Below are positions 36,584 to 50,580 of a stretch of 64,000 nucleotides of DNA, piece by piece; position 1 is the stretch's first letter; each line of letters begins with the position of its first letter. The DNA is from Bugulina stolonifera (Eukaryota > Bryozoa > Gymnolaemata > Cheilostomatida > Bugulidae): the NCBI GenBank assembly GCA_935421135.1, contig OW285188.1, forward strand, positions 3,245,001 to 3,309,000, written 5' to 3'. Both the position numbers and the translations under genes were made by a program. Under the pieces are notes generated by a model. The model was not told where the DNA came from and did no database searches. It worked only from the letters and a program-made list of their open reading frames with translations.

Positions 36584-37290
36584 CTGCATGCTTACTCATA
36601 TATAAGGCTGCTGTCAAAAACAGAGAATAAGTAGGTATTGAATAAAAATCCTCAAAACAAAGGTTGGCTGTAGAACTAATAATCTAATAATAATAACTAA
36701 TAAATAATAATAAATATTGCCTCTCTGTCATATAAAATAGAATGCACTATGGCAGTGTATGTTTTCTCACTACATAATTCAGTGTTTTGCTCATCTAGAG
36801 TCAAAACTAGGTTCAACTTGCAAACTTTACCAAATAATGTTAAAATAATAATATTCAAATTACACTCAAAGAGATTCAAAATTGCTAACTTTGATTTAGT
36901 GTATTCAAATAAGCTAAAATCAGATTCACCCACCTAAGCTTATGTGATTCAAAATGAGCATAAAATAGTTGTCTGTACCGCATTAATTTATGCAAGTCAT
37001 TGTATATTTGACAATGTAAACCTATTACAGTGTGAAAGGAATTCTAAGAAAAATATAGCTAAATTTACCACAGTCTGGTGATATTCTCTACTGTTCCACA
37101 GTGTTCCACAGTGTTTCTTAAAGTTAAACTGCCAAAGAAGTGGGCTTGGGTGCCAGTGACACAAGTTGTACTAAAACTGGACCAATCACAGGTGCCTCCA
37201 AGTTCATTAACCAATCACATTTAATGTATTGGACCAATCACAATTGACCATAAATTGACTGATATAATATAATTGGTATTGCTGGCCAAC

Positions 37291-37374
37291 CATAGTTAAC
37301 CAGTCGGATATAACTAACCAATCATAGGGTGTCATAGTTAACCAGTTGGATATAACTAACCAATCATAGGGTGT
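37291..37374. repeat. 42-bp tandem duplication
   Basis: Two adjacent 42-bp copies (CATAGTTAACCAG..CATAGGGTGT) differ at one position. They sit in a run of CCAATCA-containing words between 37185 and 37374. Confidence 0.9.
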
Positions 37375-39202
37375 CTAAATGCAGTTGAAAGACACAGATT
37401 CTCAAATGTTATCATGGACATCAACAATTTGTAACAGCAATGAATTCAATATTGTTAGAAAGTAAAACCTTTTTATCTAAATTTTTCCATGTAAAGCAGT
37501 GTCAGTAAGCCACTGTAAATAGTTCCTTCAGTTCACAGTAATTGAAAATTATACTATACCTTAGTGTAGTGTTCTACATGTATTTCTATAACTGTACAGT
37601 AACTATAACTATGTGTGTCATTGTATTATAACTTGTGGGAGAGACTAGTGTACAGATATACTAGGTAGCCACTACAGCTGCAGCTGTCCTGTCTTATACA
37701 TGTAGCTAGCCTAACTGTCCACTGGGCTAGGTGAGTATGTACTACAGACCCTGGTGTTCAAGCCACAGTCAGGTGTTTGCTATGTCCACAGCTATGAGAA
37801 TTAGTCCATGCTACTGCAAATATTATATTAATATTAGCATGTTCAACTCTCAGTCAACAGACTAAAATGATTGATTTAGTGCCATCTTCAGATTGAGTTA
37901 AATGGGACATGCACTGACCCACTTTTCAAATAACCTGTTATTAGTGAGTCAACATACATGTACATGTATTTGAGATTATTCAAACAATTTTAATAATATT
38001 CTGTCATATCCAATATAATATTTTGGCTGAATACAAACAATGTTACTTACATGGGCTACGGTGTAATAATTTCATAGTTCCAATAGTACTAATTAGTTTA
38101 ATGATGATATATATGACACAGATTTACTATATCTCTTTATATACTGTACTTTTTAACAATAATAAATTATAACACTGTGACATCCATCTGTATACTTACA
38201 CTCCATAATGCTAGTTACTACTTCACAGTGTATTTGTGACACTGCAGCTATGATTGATTTACTTTGGGGTTCAATTGTGTGTTGAAATCAGAAGCTGTAA
38301 ATCTGCACAAGGACTACCTAGTCTTATAATATTTCAGTGATTAGTAATTTATTAGACAGACCTAGATAGGCTCAGGGTTACATTGAATACATCATAGAAA
38401 AGACAACTTTCAAGTAAGTTATAAAAGATCTCAAGTAAAAAGCCAGTAACATCTCCATCACCATCAGGTGTGGAGTTGTCTTTTCATTTTGGTGTAGAGG
38501 ACAACTCCAAACTACTATGCTCTAAACTACTATCACATATTTTCTGTCCATCATACTCTAAACATGGTGCCAACTACATAATTTTATTGTGTATAATGCT
38601 AAACGTTATTTTAGAGAAAAAGGAATATTTACACAATAGTGTTTTAGCTTTTACTGCTGCATACAATAATTACAGTTTGAATAGTACAGTGTATAGATTC
38701 AGAGTATATCCAAGCAGCCAAAGAGAAGTCCATCATTTAAGTAGATTATTTCTGTAGGAGAGTTGGAGTTGAGAAGAATAGAAGTTTACAAACGATGGTA
38801 ACACCTGGTGGCACCTGGCTATCATTTCAATTTTCTACATCTGACAGAACGCAGTTTGAAGAGGTATGTATAAGTACAAGTACCAGGAACTACATGTTTC
38901 CATTGTCACTCTGGCACACCAAAGTAATGAGTTTGTTAGAGAACATCCTATAATGACACTGTAATCATTATCTCCCTATTATGCCTCTATTTCATTGCAA
39001 ACAAAGTCTCAGCCTTAATTGTTGGCAGTTGAGAGAATTAGAGAGAGACTTACATTCTGGTATTGTGACATTCCAAATAGAGAACTGTCTGGCTATAAAC
39101 AGACCACCCTTGTCACCACCATAATGCCATTACATTTAGTAAGTAAATATAATAACATAATTATGCCAACAATGCCCAACCACAATATTACATGTAAAGT
39201 GG

Positions 39203-39380
39203 AACTTGCTTAATTCAGCCTGGGATAATTCAAAAACTTGGTTAGTTCAAACTACTAACCTTGGTCCCTGCTGAGCACTATATAGTGTCTTAAATTAAGT
39301 GAAATGATCGCACAATTCAACCTCATGCCTAATTCAAACCAATTATGGCGGTCCCTTGGAGTTTGAATTAAGCAAGTTTA
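39203..39380. mobile_element. Short MITE with AACTTGCTTAATTCA inverted ends
   Basis: The left end AACTTGCTTAATTCAG and the right end TTGAATTAAGCAAGTTT are inverted repeats about 180 bp apart. The end sequence recalls pogo/Tigger-type elements, but a TA duplication is not clear. Confidence 0.55.
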
Positions 39381-42131
39381 ACTGTATATTAGTGCCTCGT
39401 CATGTCTGATTTTGTCATCAAGCTATAAGACTGGGAATCCTCCTGGTCTATAGGGTGGTTCACCAACTCACAGCAGGCAGTAGTTGTTGTTGATGTCAGG
39501 TGCAGTGTAATTCTATATCAATAGTGAATTCCTTCAAATCATTTGTTAGAGATCTTGTGTTAAAAGAATGTGCATCTAGATCTAGAAAATGTTTTATTAA
39601 AATCCTAAACCCGAACTTTGCAGTTTTGACAAAAATGTTTTTATAATGCACAGATTTGTAACTGCCGTTTCTACAAAGACCTTTCGCCCTCTCTATGGAG
39701 GTGCCAGGTAGGCTAGTAGTTTATGTAGCCTTTACTGTTTACTCATAATGGTGTGAGAGAGTAGCCATCTTTGATTGACTCCCAAACCAATTGTACCAAT
39801 CATACGAAACTCCGTTGCTGTAAGTAGAGGTATACATGTAGTATCTGTACTAAATTATATCATTATATAATTATTTGGTTAATGACAGGCATAAAACTCT
39901 TGAACTTGAGCAGGCTAAGTGTTGCAACTCGCACTAATTCAAAGAAACTATTCATCCGCTTTTATATTAAATTTAGTTGAAGTATCAGCGGATGACAATA
40001 AAGTGCACAGAAGAGTAACTGAGAGTGAGATAGATACTCACACATTTTAGTTTTATTTTAACACTTCCTCTTTCTCACTATTTCTCAACTTAGCCGTCTC
40101 ACCATAAACATATGAGAAGGGTTTTTCTGGTAGCCTAATGACACAATCATTACACATCATCAATAAAGTCAGGCTAGATAGCCTAACCATCTGTTATTAA
40201 CTTGCCAAAGCCTGACCTGTCAAGAGAAGATAACTCTGCGAAGCAGATGATGGACTAAAACCTAGAGAGAAGATAACTCTATGTACAAAAATATTGACTT
40301 TAGCCTTGGATTAGTGATTGACTTTGTGTGTTTCTCTATAGTAAAGCTGTGCGGTTTATTACAATCTAGTATAGTACTCAGGCACAGAGAAAATCCGAAA
40401 ATAAAAAATAAATATAGATGATCGTATGGGCTTCTCTAATAGATAATTTACTAGCTAGTTGTTCATTGATTTGATGGTAAGTGGATATTTGTCCAATTTT
40501 AGGAATACTTTTCATGTGGGTTGTTTAGTGAAGTGTAGATAGTAGGTGGTTTCGAAGGTAGGGTACGTGGTTTTGTAGGGGTAGGGTAGTGTAGGTGGTT
40601 TTGTAGGGGTAGTGTAGGTGGGTTTGTAGGGGCACGGTAGGGCAAGTGGTTTCATTACACCCGACTTTATAACACTGTAATGTTTGTGCCAATGTCTAGT
40701 TGTGCACACACACGAATATCGATGGATACATGTGTGGGAAGACCCTAAGATGATATACAGGTATACACACAATCCCCAAAGCATCACAATAATACAAAAC
40801 GGCCTTATAGTATAATATGGTAAAGCGATGAGGGTCGTCGAGCACACAAACAAACTGGCGGGGGGGGGGGTCGTCCATTACTGTAATGAAAATTTGCCCC
40901 TTGTACTAGGGACTAGGGAGCAGAGAAACTGTTGTTGTATGCCAACTTTTTATATGCAGTTATCTCCCACTATGGTAAGGTGCCCAAAATACTTCGAGAC
41001 AAATAACCATACAATGGCTTCTATAGTGTAATGGAGCTTCGTTCAAAAACAATGAAACCAACAACACCAGTTCCCTTGTATATTATGGGTCACAGTTTAA
41101 ACATGCAGTTTGGAACTAGTTGGATGCCTATTGGCCCAAGGCTACATTAGACAGCATACAACTTCAACCAACATTTTGTTTAAAAGAAGACTAAGAATTA
41201 CTATATAAAAAGATGAAACTTTAAAACTATAATGGCTTGAAAGTAAAACAAACCCAAATGAACAGACTATTAATTACACAATATAATTTTGGATAATATT
41301 AATCGACTGAGTTGTATGCTGTCCTTAACCTTACTGCCAAGATGTAGTATCTATGATATGATATAGGTGTACATGTGTATGGTAGTAATAGTTGACCAAG
41401 CTGTATGCTACGTGTAATTTATATTGGTTACCGAGTGTTATGTAACATATTATTAGAGAGTTGAAATAATTATTAGACCGAATTTTAGAGAACAACTTTT
41501 ACTAAATATATTTGACATACTACGGACATCATGGCTACAATAATGTATTAAAATAGAACTTAAACATTTGCACATGTTACATAAGTATTAAAAGATATTA
41601 AAATAATATACGCCTAATTAACAAGAAATAAATACAAGTGTAACTGCATGGCTGAATGCAACAACTTACAATGTAGACGGAGATGCCTCCAAAAGAATAG
41701 AATAGTAGTTAGAGAAGGACACGTTGTTACAGTGTGAGTATCCAATACTAAACTGGGTACTGAACCTAAGTTTTCGCTCAGTTTTATAGTAGTAGTATAT
41801 TTATAACGTCTAAAAATAACCAAAAAAACTGATTAGTCGTTGTAGTGTCCGAAATCAGCAAAAACACATAATTAAAACTTCAGACGTTTTCCGTCACAAG
41901 ACGCAGAAGTAAATTGTAAACCAGATTATGGTGCTGGGTGGAGACGGTTTCAAACCAACCAATTGACGTAAGCATGACCAGGCACAGGCAGTCAGACAAA
42001 AAAAAAACAAGTGTAGTGTATTTCAACTTACGTTTTAAGTAGTAGTGTTTAGCTATGTTAGTCTCCCTCTTTTCACTCCACCTTTTCCCAAGCTCGTGTC
42101 TCCTTATTTTGCCGCTCTCCTCTTTGAGCAT

Positions 42132-44050
42132 CCCGGATATCGTACGCTATCTATTTCCGGTTGCACCACAACAAGCATTACAAACAAAGTTTTTAGTGGT
42201 TAATTAAACGTCAGCGCTATGATGCATATCGCTGGTACAGACTTGAATAAGTATTACAATTTACAATAATGTACATATGTTTAATCCTGGTGCAGGCTAT
42301 AATGTGGAAATGACCAGGCAAATTACTATGTCAAAGCCTCACACAGAAAAAAAAAACGATAACATCGGATCATACGAAACACAAAAACCATACTAATGAA
42401 TAAAATTTCCGTGTGCAAATGTGTTGAAACCAATATGTGAGATACCATAATGTATAGTATTCTAATGTAGTAGCAAGCGCTAAATACTATGTAATATCCA
42501 ATGCAATAAGTCAATGTTAGTAGACCCTTATATTACTATACATCAACCTGCTATGTGAATAATCATTATATTATTTCCTCCATCTATTTTTACTTACATT
42601 TTATGATTTTATCCTGATTCAATTGCAGACATTAAATCAAATCATATTATCTTTAGTGTTAAACCATGTGCTATTTTATTAGTGCTAGATTTTTCTACAG
42701 TACATCACATTTATAGTTCAATTTACTACTAGGCTAGGATGAATCACTTGCAGTTTCAACAAGTAGGCCGAACAACTATACTTGCAAGGTGGAGTTGCCT
42801 ACCCCTGTCAACTGTGATAGTCATCTTGCTATTACAATAATATGTTGGATTATTGTAATGGTCACGTACAGCCTCCCGACTACATAACCCTGACTATATA
42901 CTTATCCTTGCATTATACCTGCTTGCATCCATTATCTGTGTATAGTTGAATGTTATCTGTATACCTCTTATCTGCATTACTGAGTCATTATACCCTTTTT
43001 ATACCCATCTAAAGAGGCCCGACCTCTCAGAAATACTTGATATTGATTTTGCATATGATCTAGATGATTTTAAGCATATTTTGTGAAGACGGCTAGGTCT
43101 CAGATTAAGGTAACCATGATGTCTCATAGAAGAGTGAAGATAATATAAGATAAAAAATAATAATATTAATTTAAATTGTTGCAATTAGTTTAGAGGCTGT
43201 CACATTACATTTCCTGACTGTTTGTAACCAATCTGGTCACTGCTGTGTTTTGAGGTGATTTATTAACGACCATGAAGGAACATTAATTACTATGTAATAC
43301 TGTGCATGACCATGATATACTATCTTCTATCCATTTACTACCATCCATTGCAAAACAAACAAAAGTTTTTCATTTACATAGTGGGAGAGATTAAGCTTGC
43401 ATAGCATTAATAAACAAAATAGCTCCAAAGCAAATTATATCGTACAAACATTAAATGTATGAGCTGCTAGCTTGGTAGTCAGCTTATAATTATGTCTATA
43501 ATAGTCACCAAAATAGCAAATAAAATTTATTATTGACTAAACCAGGAGGTCTTGCAGGAGCTTGGAAGTTTGCAGGAGAGGGGTTCTGAAAACGAGAGGG
43601 TCCCGGTGAGACCAGGAGAGTTGTCATGTATGACTCAAACGCGTGAAATCCATGACTTCTTGAAAATAGGCTGGTGTTGAAATGTTTCCTATAGCCGCCC
43701 CTTGAATAAACGTATAAGAGCTACTGTCTCTTGGTAGGCAATGTCACACAGGATATAACAGATAACACCACTTATCTATCTGACTATCTCACATCTATTG
43801 AGTATATGAGCAAGGGCCAGTTTGCGCATATCCTAGTTGGCTGTGGTCTGGTATACTGTGGTCTAGTTTGCAATTGTTCCAATATCGGTCAAGGTCAGCA
43901 CATGGCATGCGGTTTGTTGTACATGTATAGTAACGCTGAGGAAGGAGTCAATCAGAGTGGTATGGACAGAATAAAACATTAAAATAAATTTAAGAATGCA
44001 GTAGATTTTTAAGGTATTACTATTCGGCGTGAGCGTGACGTGCGTGAAGA
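42132..44050. other. No gene seen
   Basis: AT-rich sequence lies between the candidate RACGAP1 upstream exon and the inverted duplication. No conserved exon or complete element was recognised. Confidence 0.4.
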
Positions 44051-45004
44051 CTATTTTTGATTGGAGTTGTCTTTTCTATGTGGTTGTGGTAAAAAGACGT
44101 GAGCATGTCGTGAGAAATAAATAGCGTGACAGCGCGAAGACAACTCCAACTATACTCAGAGTCAGAATACCTCTATTAGGGAGGAGCTAAATCTGGAAAT
44201 AAAACCTTTGGTTATGGTCAAGGTTAACATGGAGAAAATCCAAATCAAGAGTTTATTTTCTCATGAAAACCTCGTTACTTGTCTTATAATTTAATTATGG
44301 CAATCTCTAAAGACCTTTAACTTGCACATAATGATTTTAAAATGTTCAATGGATTAAATCTTTTGCTGTGATAAAAATACCCATAATAGAAATTAGTGAA
44401 ATTGTAACAAATTTTATGCAAAAACTGAAAAAGTGAAAAACACTTACCAGTTGCATTTTCGCTTTGACTTTACTTTTCATCATGATTATTTAGTTACAAT
44501 ATTTTACCAAAACTTAAATAACAGCCTAAAAAATCTAAAGAAAGCGTGAGCTAAACACACAATTAAATAATAAACTGACTTGTAGTCACTTTTAGTGACT
44601 TGATAAAACATGTGTTTCGGGACATTAAAAAATTTGACTCAGGCTGTTAAAAATATAATTATTCTACTATTAACTGTCTCTTGTGTAGCCTCTTGTGTAG
44701 CTGAGTCTTTGCAATCATGTAAATTTAATTCTATCACATTTCTGTTTAATGTTATTTTGTTTCTCATGACTTTGGTGTACTATTATTTGCAATCACTCAG
44801 CCTATAACTGTCTGATAACCGTTGGTTGTAGGCCTAGTGCAGGGGGTCCAGAGCAGTGCCCCTGCCACCGAAGCTGCAGTATATGCTGAGTTTTGCACTA
44901 AATGAAGCAAATTTATGCACACTTACACTTTTAATCAACATGTTCCCGTTACATAAATATTTGCTGCCCTATGATGCAAATAAAATATTTTTATGTTAAT
45001 ATAT

Positions 45005-45737
45005 TGTAATGGTTTCTGTGATTTGGTGCGGTCGGCCTTGGATGACTATCGACCCAGAAATGAAGTGCCTACAAGTGGTAATAGGACTTCGCATTACATG
45101 AAAGATCGAGCGGTCTCAGTAGCCCAAATACTACCAGAGACGACCCATCTGGTCCCAAGTCTGACCTTCAGACTATACGTTGAAAGAGAGTGATCCGACC
45201 TAGTAGGCGGTTCGCTAAGCGAATGACCTGACAAAAGGAAGTGAAAGTCTCTGTATCAAGTATAGATGTGTCTTTATTGAAAGCCAAGTGAAGACTGAGA
45301 CAATGAACAGTAAAACAATGCCCTTTATATTAGTATAAGGACTTCCGGCCGACGTAGTGTCGGGAAAAGACGACGTGTGGTCGTCCGGAAGTTGCGCAAC
45401 AAGATGGCCGCCGGAAGCCCGACGACCGACCCAAAATAGGTCGGGTTCTACAAAAGTTGCTTATAATGGTCCAATTCATGTACAAAATGAATATCAATGG
45501 ATTCTGAGAGGTCGGGCCTCTGTACATGGGTATAAAAGGCATTAAAAAGACTTAGTAATAATCATGTAACTATATACAATAATATAGGAGAACAATACAT
45601 GAATAAGTAGGGAGTATAAACACATGGAGACACGTATATAGACAGTAATTATTGGTTTAACATGCAATGCAATTGAATATAAGTATATGAACAGCTAATT
45701 ATGAGAGTGTGAGTGTCAAATGAGTAGTGCTGTAACA
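45005..45737 (-). mobile_element. Solo LTR (divergent copy 3) inside the element
   Basis: On the minus strand it starts TGTTACAGC and ends CATTACA, as copies 1 and 2 do. A TATAAAGGGC box (complement 45320-45329) lies about 50 bp before an AATAAAG signal (complement 45272-45278). CCGGAAGT motifs occur twice in inverted arrangement (about 45351 and 45395). Overall similarity to the other copies is low, and no target duplication was seen. Confidence 0.55.
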
Positions 45738-46091
45738 ACTACTAGGCACTTAGGGTGCGGTGGAACTTCGTCCGGTAGTTGGAGTCGTATACAAATGCCC
45801 TGTACCATTACAATATTATTCTAAATTATATTATCATTTTATAATTACATTGCATTATTATATAGTGGTCTATGACTATGAATATGTATGCAAAGCTTGT
45901 ATGGAGTGCAGTGCAACTCACTCTCCTTCCTGTACTAAAGCATAATAATTTAACATGAACATGGGTTACATGACTTTATATTTAGTGTTTGATCAACAAA
46001 AATCTTAAAATACTGCATGCTTGATTTATTTGCCTCTTGGCTGACAAGAGTTGTCTTTCCATCTTTGATGTACATTTGTACATTAAGCTTA

Positions 46092-46637
46092 GGCCACACT
46101 GACGCGAATTTTCTTGCGAATAGTGAATTTTGGCCTAAGGCGAATTCGCAAATTAGAATCGAGCGTGCCACGCTGCAAAAGCTATAAGGGAATTTGCATT
46201 GATTTCACCCAATGAGGGATCGAAAATTATTATCCTCGGTCACGTTTCTCATTCACTGCAGAACTAGAACTCCAAAAAATGTAAAATAAAATTATAATTA
46301 AAATAGAATAAAATAAAATAATTATTTTATTCTTCCTTTTATTCGTTTTACACAATTCTTGCAAACAAAAGTAGTCATTTTATTCATTCGTTAAAATAAA
46401 TATTTTAATATAATAATATAAACTCATGATTGATTGAAAATCTGTGGCTCTGAACACGTGACAGTAACGTGACAAGTACAAATTGGCCAATTACAAATTA
46501 GCGAGTTGCGAATTAACTGATTGAGATCAGTGAGTGCGAAATCGCTAATTTTGCGTGAATTCGCACAAAATTTGCGATTTGCGATTTCGCCACTGGCCAA
46601 AATCTGCTTTTCGATCAAAATTCGCTGCAGTGTGGCC
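46092..46637. mobile_element. ~546-bp MITE with TA target duplication
   Basis: The inverted ends GGCCACACTG and CAGTGTGGCC are flanked by TA on each side. The interior is rich in GCGAATTTTG-like inverted words. It lies in the insertion block of element copy 1. Confidence 0.75.
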
Positions 46638-48819
46638 TACGCATTAGGCAGTTTCCTTCTTGGCTTCTTGCACGTGATTTGGTTTCCTAGCAACATTACA
46701 TTGTCCTTGACATTTTCAATCTAGCCTAAATAGCTTCCTGTAGGAAGTTTGTGTCTTATATTATCTATTACTAATCCACTAATGTGGCTAGTTTACTACT
46801 ATAACTGTAGCGAATCAAGCTCACAGATTAGTAATAGCTTTCCTGTGTTGGAAGATGAACTCGAGTAAGCCGTAAATACTTTATTTCATGATCAATTTGC
46901 AGCTAACTTTAGGAGAAATAATCAATTTGATTTTTTTTTATTGGAAATGAAGGGTCTCGCCATGGCAGGGAGGGCGGGACCCCCAAATCCGCCCCTGGCT
47001 TAGTGGAAGTTTCACATCCTGCTTGAAATATATTCTCCCATGGAATTTCACAGGATCCCAATGACTGGTAAGTGCAGGTACTGAGCAAGATATTATAATA
47101 ATTGTAGCCCATCTGCTCCAAGCCTTGTCTTTGTGGTCATTTTACTGGTACTTGAAGCACTGTCGTCTCAGGTATTTGTAGAATTGTTTGCAGTTATTGA
47201 CATTCATATTAGTATTCGCAGCAATTTTCGTCAGGTAAATGTAGACACCGTAACTGTAGACTACCACCTGTTGAAATTTCATGTATATGTTCGTGTACAG
47301 ATAAAACAATTATTTTAACTCAACTCTGTAGTAATTATTGTTATTATATTATCAATGATATAGTAGTTTTATGAAAGTATGATTAGCCCCTTATTATAAT
47401 GATTAAATTTTGTATAGGAAATATCTCCACTTTAGATGTTGCCTTCTCATCACTGTCGGAGATATCAATTACTTCTTCTACAGCATAACCAGAATAATGT
47501 GAAAGTTAGTTATTTTTTTCACATCATGTTATTCTCTTTATATCTGCAGGTCACGTTAGTCAACACGTTGATGCACACCACTATTATGATATCAAGAACA
47601 AGCATTTTCGTTCGGTCAGCGAAGAATAGTGGATTTATACATGTACTGTACTTACTCGCTAATCTATTCAGTACTTGATAGCAAACAGCAAATAATTGCA
47701 AAATTAATTGTGTATTCAGTAACTATGGATTCATGCAATTATACACTTATTGTGGTGAAACGGATATTTCTTAACTCACATTGTGTAAATACATGTATGT
47801 ATATATTGCATTCTATTGTATGATTGTATGAGGCAGAGTGCCAAGGTAATGTGTACCTCGTTTTCTGCATGATATACTTGCGTTTTCTATACTGCTTTGC
47901 ATTAGTCGTCTTTCTCGATACATGCTTATTACATTCTTATTACATATTGTAAGACTGACTGTTTGTCGTCTTTTTGCTGGAAGTAACCGGAAGCAGATTT
48001 TTTATAAAAGCAGCGATACTTTTCTCTGTTAGTGCAGTTGTTTTTTGAGAGTTCAATACAGTCACGTCTATTTTATCTAAACAAAATTTATTTTTTAGAC
48101 TAATATACTCCTAGCCTAAGTCTAGAGTGAACGAGGGCAGAAAGCCTAGCTGCAGCCGATCTTGTCTTAACAGAGTTTGATTAGCCAACCCTCATGGGAA
48201 TTGCACCCACAAATCAGCAGTAGGACAGGGTGATCCCCACTCGTACAATATAATCAGTAATTACCAACTACTATTATCACCTACCATGGTTGGCTTGGCA
48301 TAATTCGTCATAGTTAGACATGAGCAGAAATATGCATATTCATTATTTAACAAACAGAAGTTTTCCAGTAAAAAAGTGTAACTCAGTATAGTACTTGTTT
48401 TAGACGATTATTACAATTCTCCTACTACCTACCACAGTTGGAAGGACGTGAGCTGATCATTTATCTGACCCATGCTACTGCCTTTGACACATATCTTTGT
48501 TGTCTTCACCACACCAGCACATAACTCAATTCTATTATAGATTGCTGACACACATTATTGCTTTACTATAAATTTCTAACAGTCCTAGTCTTGCCCTTAG
48601 CATTCAATGTTTAGGCTAAGCTAATACTATCACGACTGTAACTATCTAGGCGGCTCAGGCAGCCCTAGCCGCCTGAACTTTTTGTTAAAAGAAGAAAAAA
48701 TTAAGCTAATATCGGAAGGCATAGTTACCGTGCCCCACATGATATAAACATACTCTAATAAAAATGATGCTACTATGTGTATCATTATATTGATGGCTAA
48801 TATTCACGCGAAGTCGCTG

Positions 48820-48900
48820 TTGATTTAATAGCGTAATAGGTAGAGTGCTTGGTCTTCATACATAGGGACACGAGTTCGAATGCCACTGAGGGACAATTTT
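48820..48900 (+). other. tRNA-like sequence (decayed tRNA or SINE head)
   Basis: Box A (TAGCGTAATAGG at 48829-48840) and box B (GAGTTCGAATGCC near 48872-48884) are correctly spaced. A T-run that could stop RNA polymerase III follows at about 48895. The acceptor and anticodon stems do not pair well, so a functional tRNA is unlikely. Confidence 0.45.
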
Positions 48901-48963
48901 TTTCATTTTAGTAATTCACTCAATTTGTTAGCTATACAATGACAATACTAATCTCATCTGTAA

Positions 48964-50580
48964 GATAGGATCACTGCATCGGTAATTCTGTATTCAACAA
49001 TAGGAAATGCCCTAAGATTTCATGCACAGTGTGCCCACCCACCTCATTTGTTCCACTTTGAACACTGTTCTTCAGGGTTTGCCGGTTTAGGAACCCTAGA
49101 ATACCACTCTCCATCTCAATCCATCAACTAAATTTGCACTATTCCCCCTCTTATTAAAGTATTGATGTCACGAAGAAAGCTAAATACAATTTATAAGGTA
49201 ATTTGATATGAACATTTCAAATTTGTCACTAAAAATAAAAAATACAACCTGCAAACACGTTTTTGGAGCGATTTTTAAAAATATCCACTGTCCAATCAGA
49301 AGTGGCTTATTCTGCAGGAGTTGGCAATTAGAAACCTCCTTTCACATGTCCAATAATTAGTGTAAACCTGCGCATGAAATAGAATATAACAATTAATAAT
49401 TACTGTTTTACGATAAAATAAACAATAGGTTTTATTATCCAATCACTGTGCACAATTTTGCTTCGGCTACGAGCGTTGTTATTGGACATGTGAAAGGAGG
49501 TTTCTAATTGCCATCACCTGCAACATACACTGTGATGTCACAGTGTATATTTTTTTTAAAACAACTGCTCCAAAAACGTGTTTGCAGGTTGTGTTTTTTA
49601 TTTTTTTTAGTGACAAATTTGAAATGTTCATATCAAATTACCTTATAAATTGCATTTACCTTCATCCATGGCATGGATAGTTTAATGTTTGCACATTTTT
49701 AGGCCTAAGTCATGTAATGATGTAAAGGACTACAGTGGTACGTCATGGCCAAGCCAAACAGAGAAGCACTATTTTGCAGTATACTAATTGGAAGTTTACT
49801 ATTTGCAGATTACTACAGTATGCAACATGTTGTACTTTTGTACCATCACGTATAGCTCAAAATAATATACATCAAATATGCATCAAAATGGCTGTTTTTT
49901 GTGTAAATTTCTTGTGGCAGATGCCCCACCCTCCTTCTGCCCCAATCCCGCACACACCCTCTCCACACCACACCACACCGTTAGCCAGTCCAATTTTGGC
50001 CGCCTCAACTTTTTCGGGAAAGTTACCCCCCTGAAGATAGGATCACTGCATGTGTGATTCTGTATTCAACAATAGGAAATGCCCTAACATTGCATGCACA
50101 GTGTTCCCACCCACCTCAATTGTTCCACTTCAAACACTGTTCTTCAGGGTTTGCTGGTTTGGGAACTCTAGAATACCACTCTCCATCTATCCATCAACTA
50201 AATTTGCACTATTTCCCTTCTTATTAATGTGTGCACATTTTTAGGCCTAAGTCTTGTACAGATGTAAAGGACTACAATGGTAGCCTACGTCATGACCAAG
50301 CCAAACAAAGAAGCACAATTTTGCAGTATCTAATTTGAAGTTTACTATTTGCAGATTCTTATGCAACATTTTGTACTTTTGTACCATCACGCATAGCTCA
50401 AATATACATCAAATATGCATCAAAACGGCTGTTTTTGTGTGAGTTTTCAAAAACTTTCTTGTGGGAGGTGCCCCACCCTCCTTCTGTCCCCATCCCGCAC
50501 ACACCCTCCCCACACCGTTATTGTTAGCCAGTCCAATTTTGGCCGCCTCAACTTTTTCAGGAAAGTTACCCCCCCCCTGA
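48964..50580. repeat. ~545-bp tandem duplication, first copy interrupted
   Basis: The unit starting GATAGGATCACTGCAT and ending GTTACCCCCC(CC)CTGA occurs at 48964-50035 and again at 50036-50580. The first copy is longer only because it carries the insertion at 49158-49681. The block lies between two parts of element copy 1 and is absent from copy 2. Confidence 0.88.
49158..49681. mobile_element. Palindromic element inserted at TTAA
   Basis: This 524-bp unit is flanked by TTAA on both sides (49154-49157 and 49682-49685). The intact tandem copy has a single TTAA at the same place. Arms of about 150 bp (CAATTTATAAGGTAATTTGA.. and inverse) make it a foldback. A TTAA duplication is the piggyBac pattern, but the ends are not canonical and there is no transposase. 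Confidence 0.8.

Larger units (their letters stand above)
36584..42131. other. Region expected to hold the RACGAP1 N-terminal exons; none resolved
   Basis: The RACGAP1-like gene needs about 280 more N-terminal residues on the minus strand. One candidate first exon lies at 42131-42031 (starts MLKEESGKIRRHELGKR, charged, followed by a GTAAGT donor), but I could not connect it. The rest of the interval is AT-rich with small repeats. Confidence 0.35.

Noticed and set aside
36697..36933. Minus-strand frame upstream of the RACGAP1-like C1 exon
   Set aside because: AT-rich with no coiled-coil pattern and no in-phase splice to the C1 exon.
39029..39130. Plus-strand exon-like stretch after a GTTGGCAG acceptor (LRELERDLHSGIVTFQIE)
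   Set aside because: It is short, has no family match or neighbouring exons, and lies amid repeats.
48820..48900. Functional tRNA gene
   Set aside because: Boxes A and B fit, but the acceptor and anticodon stems do not pair.
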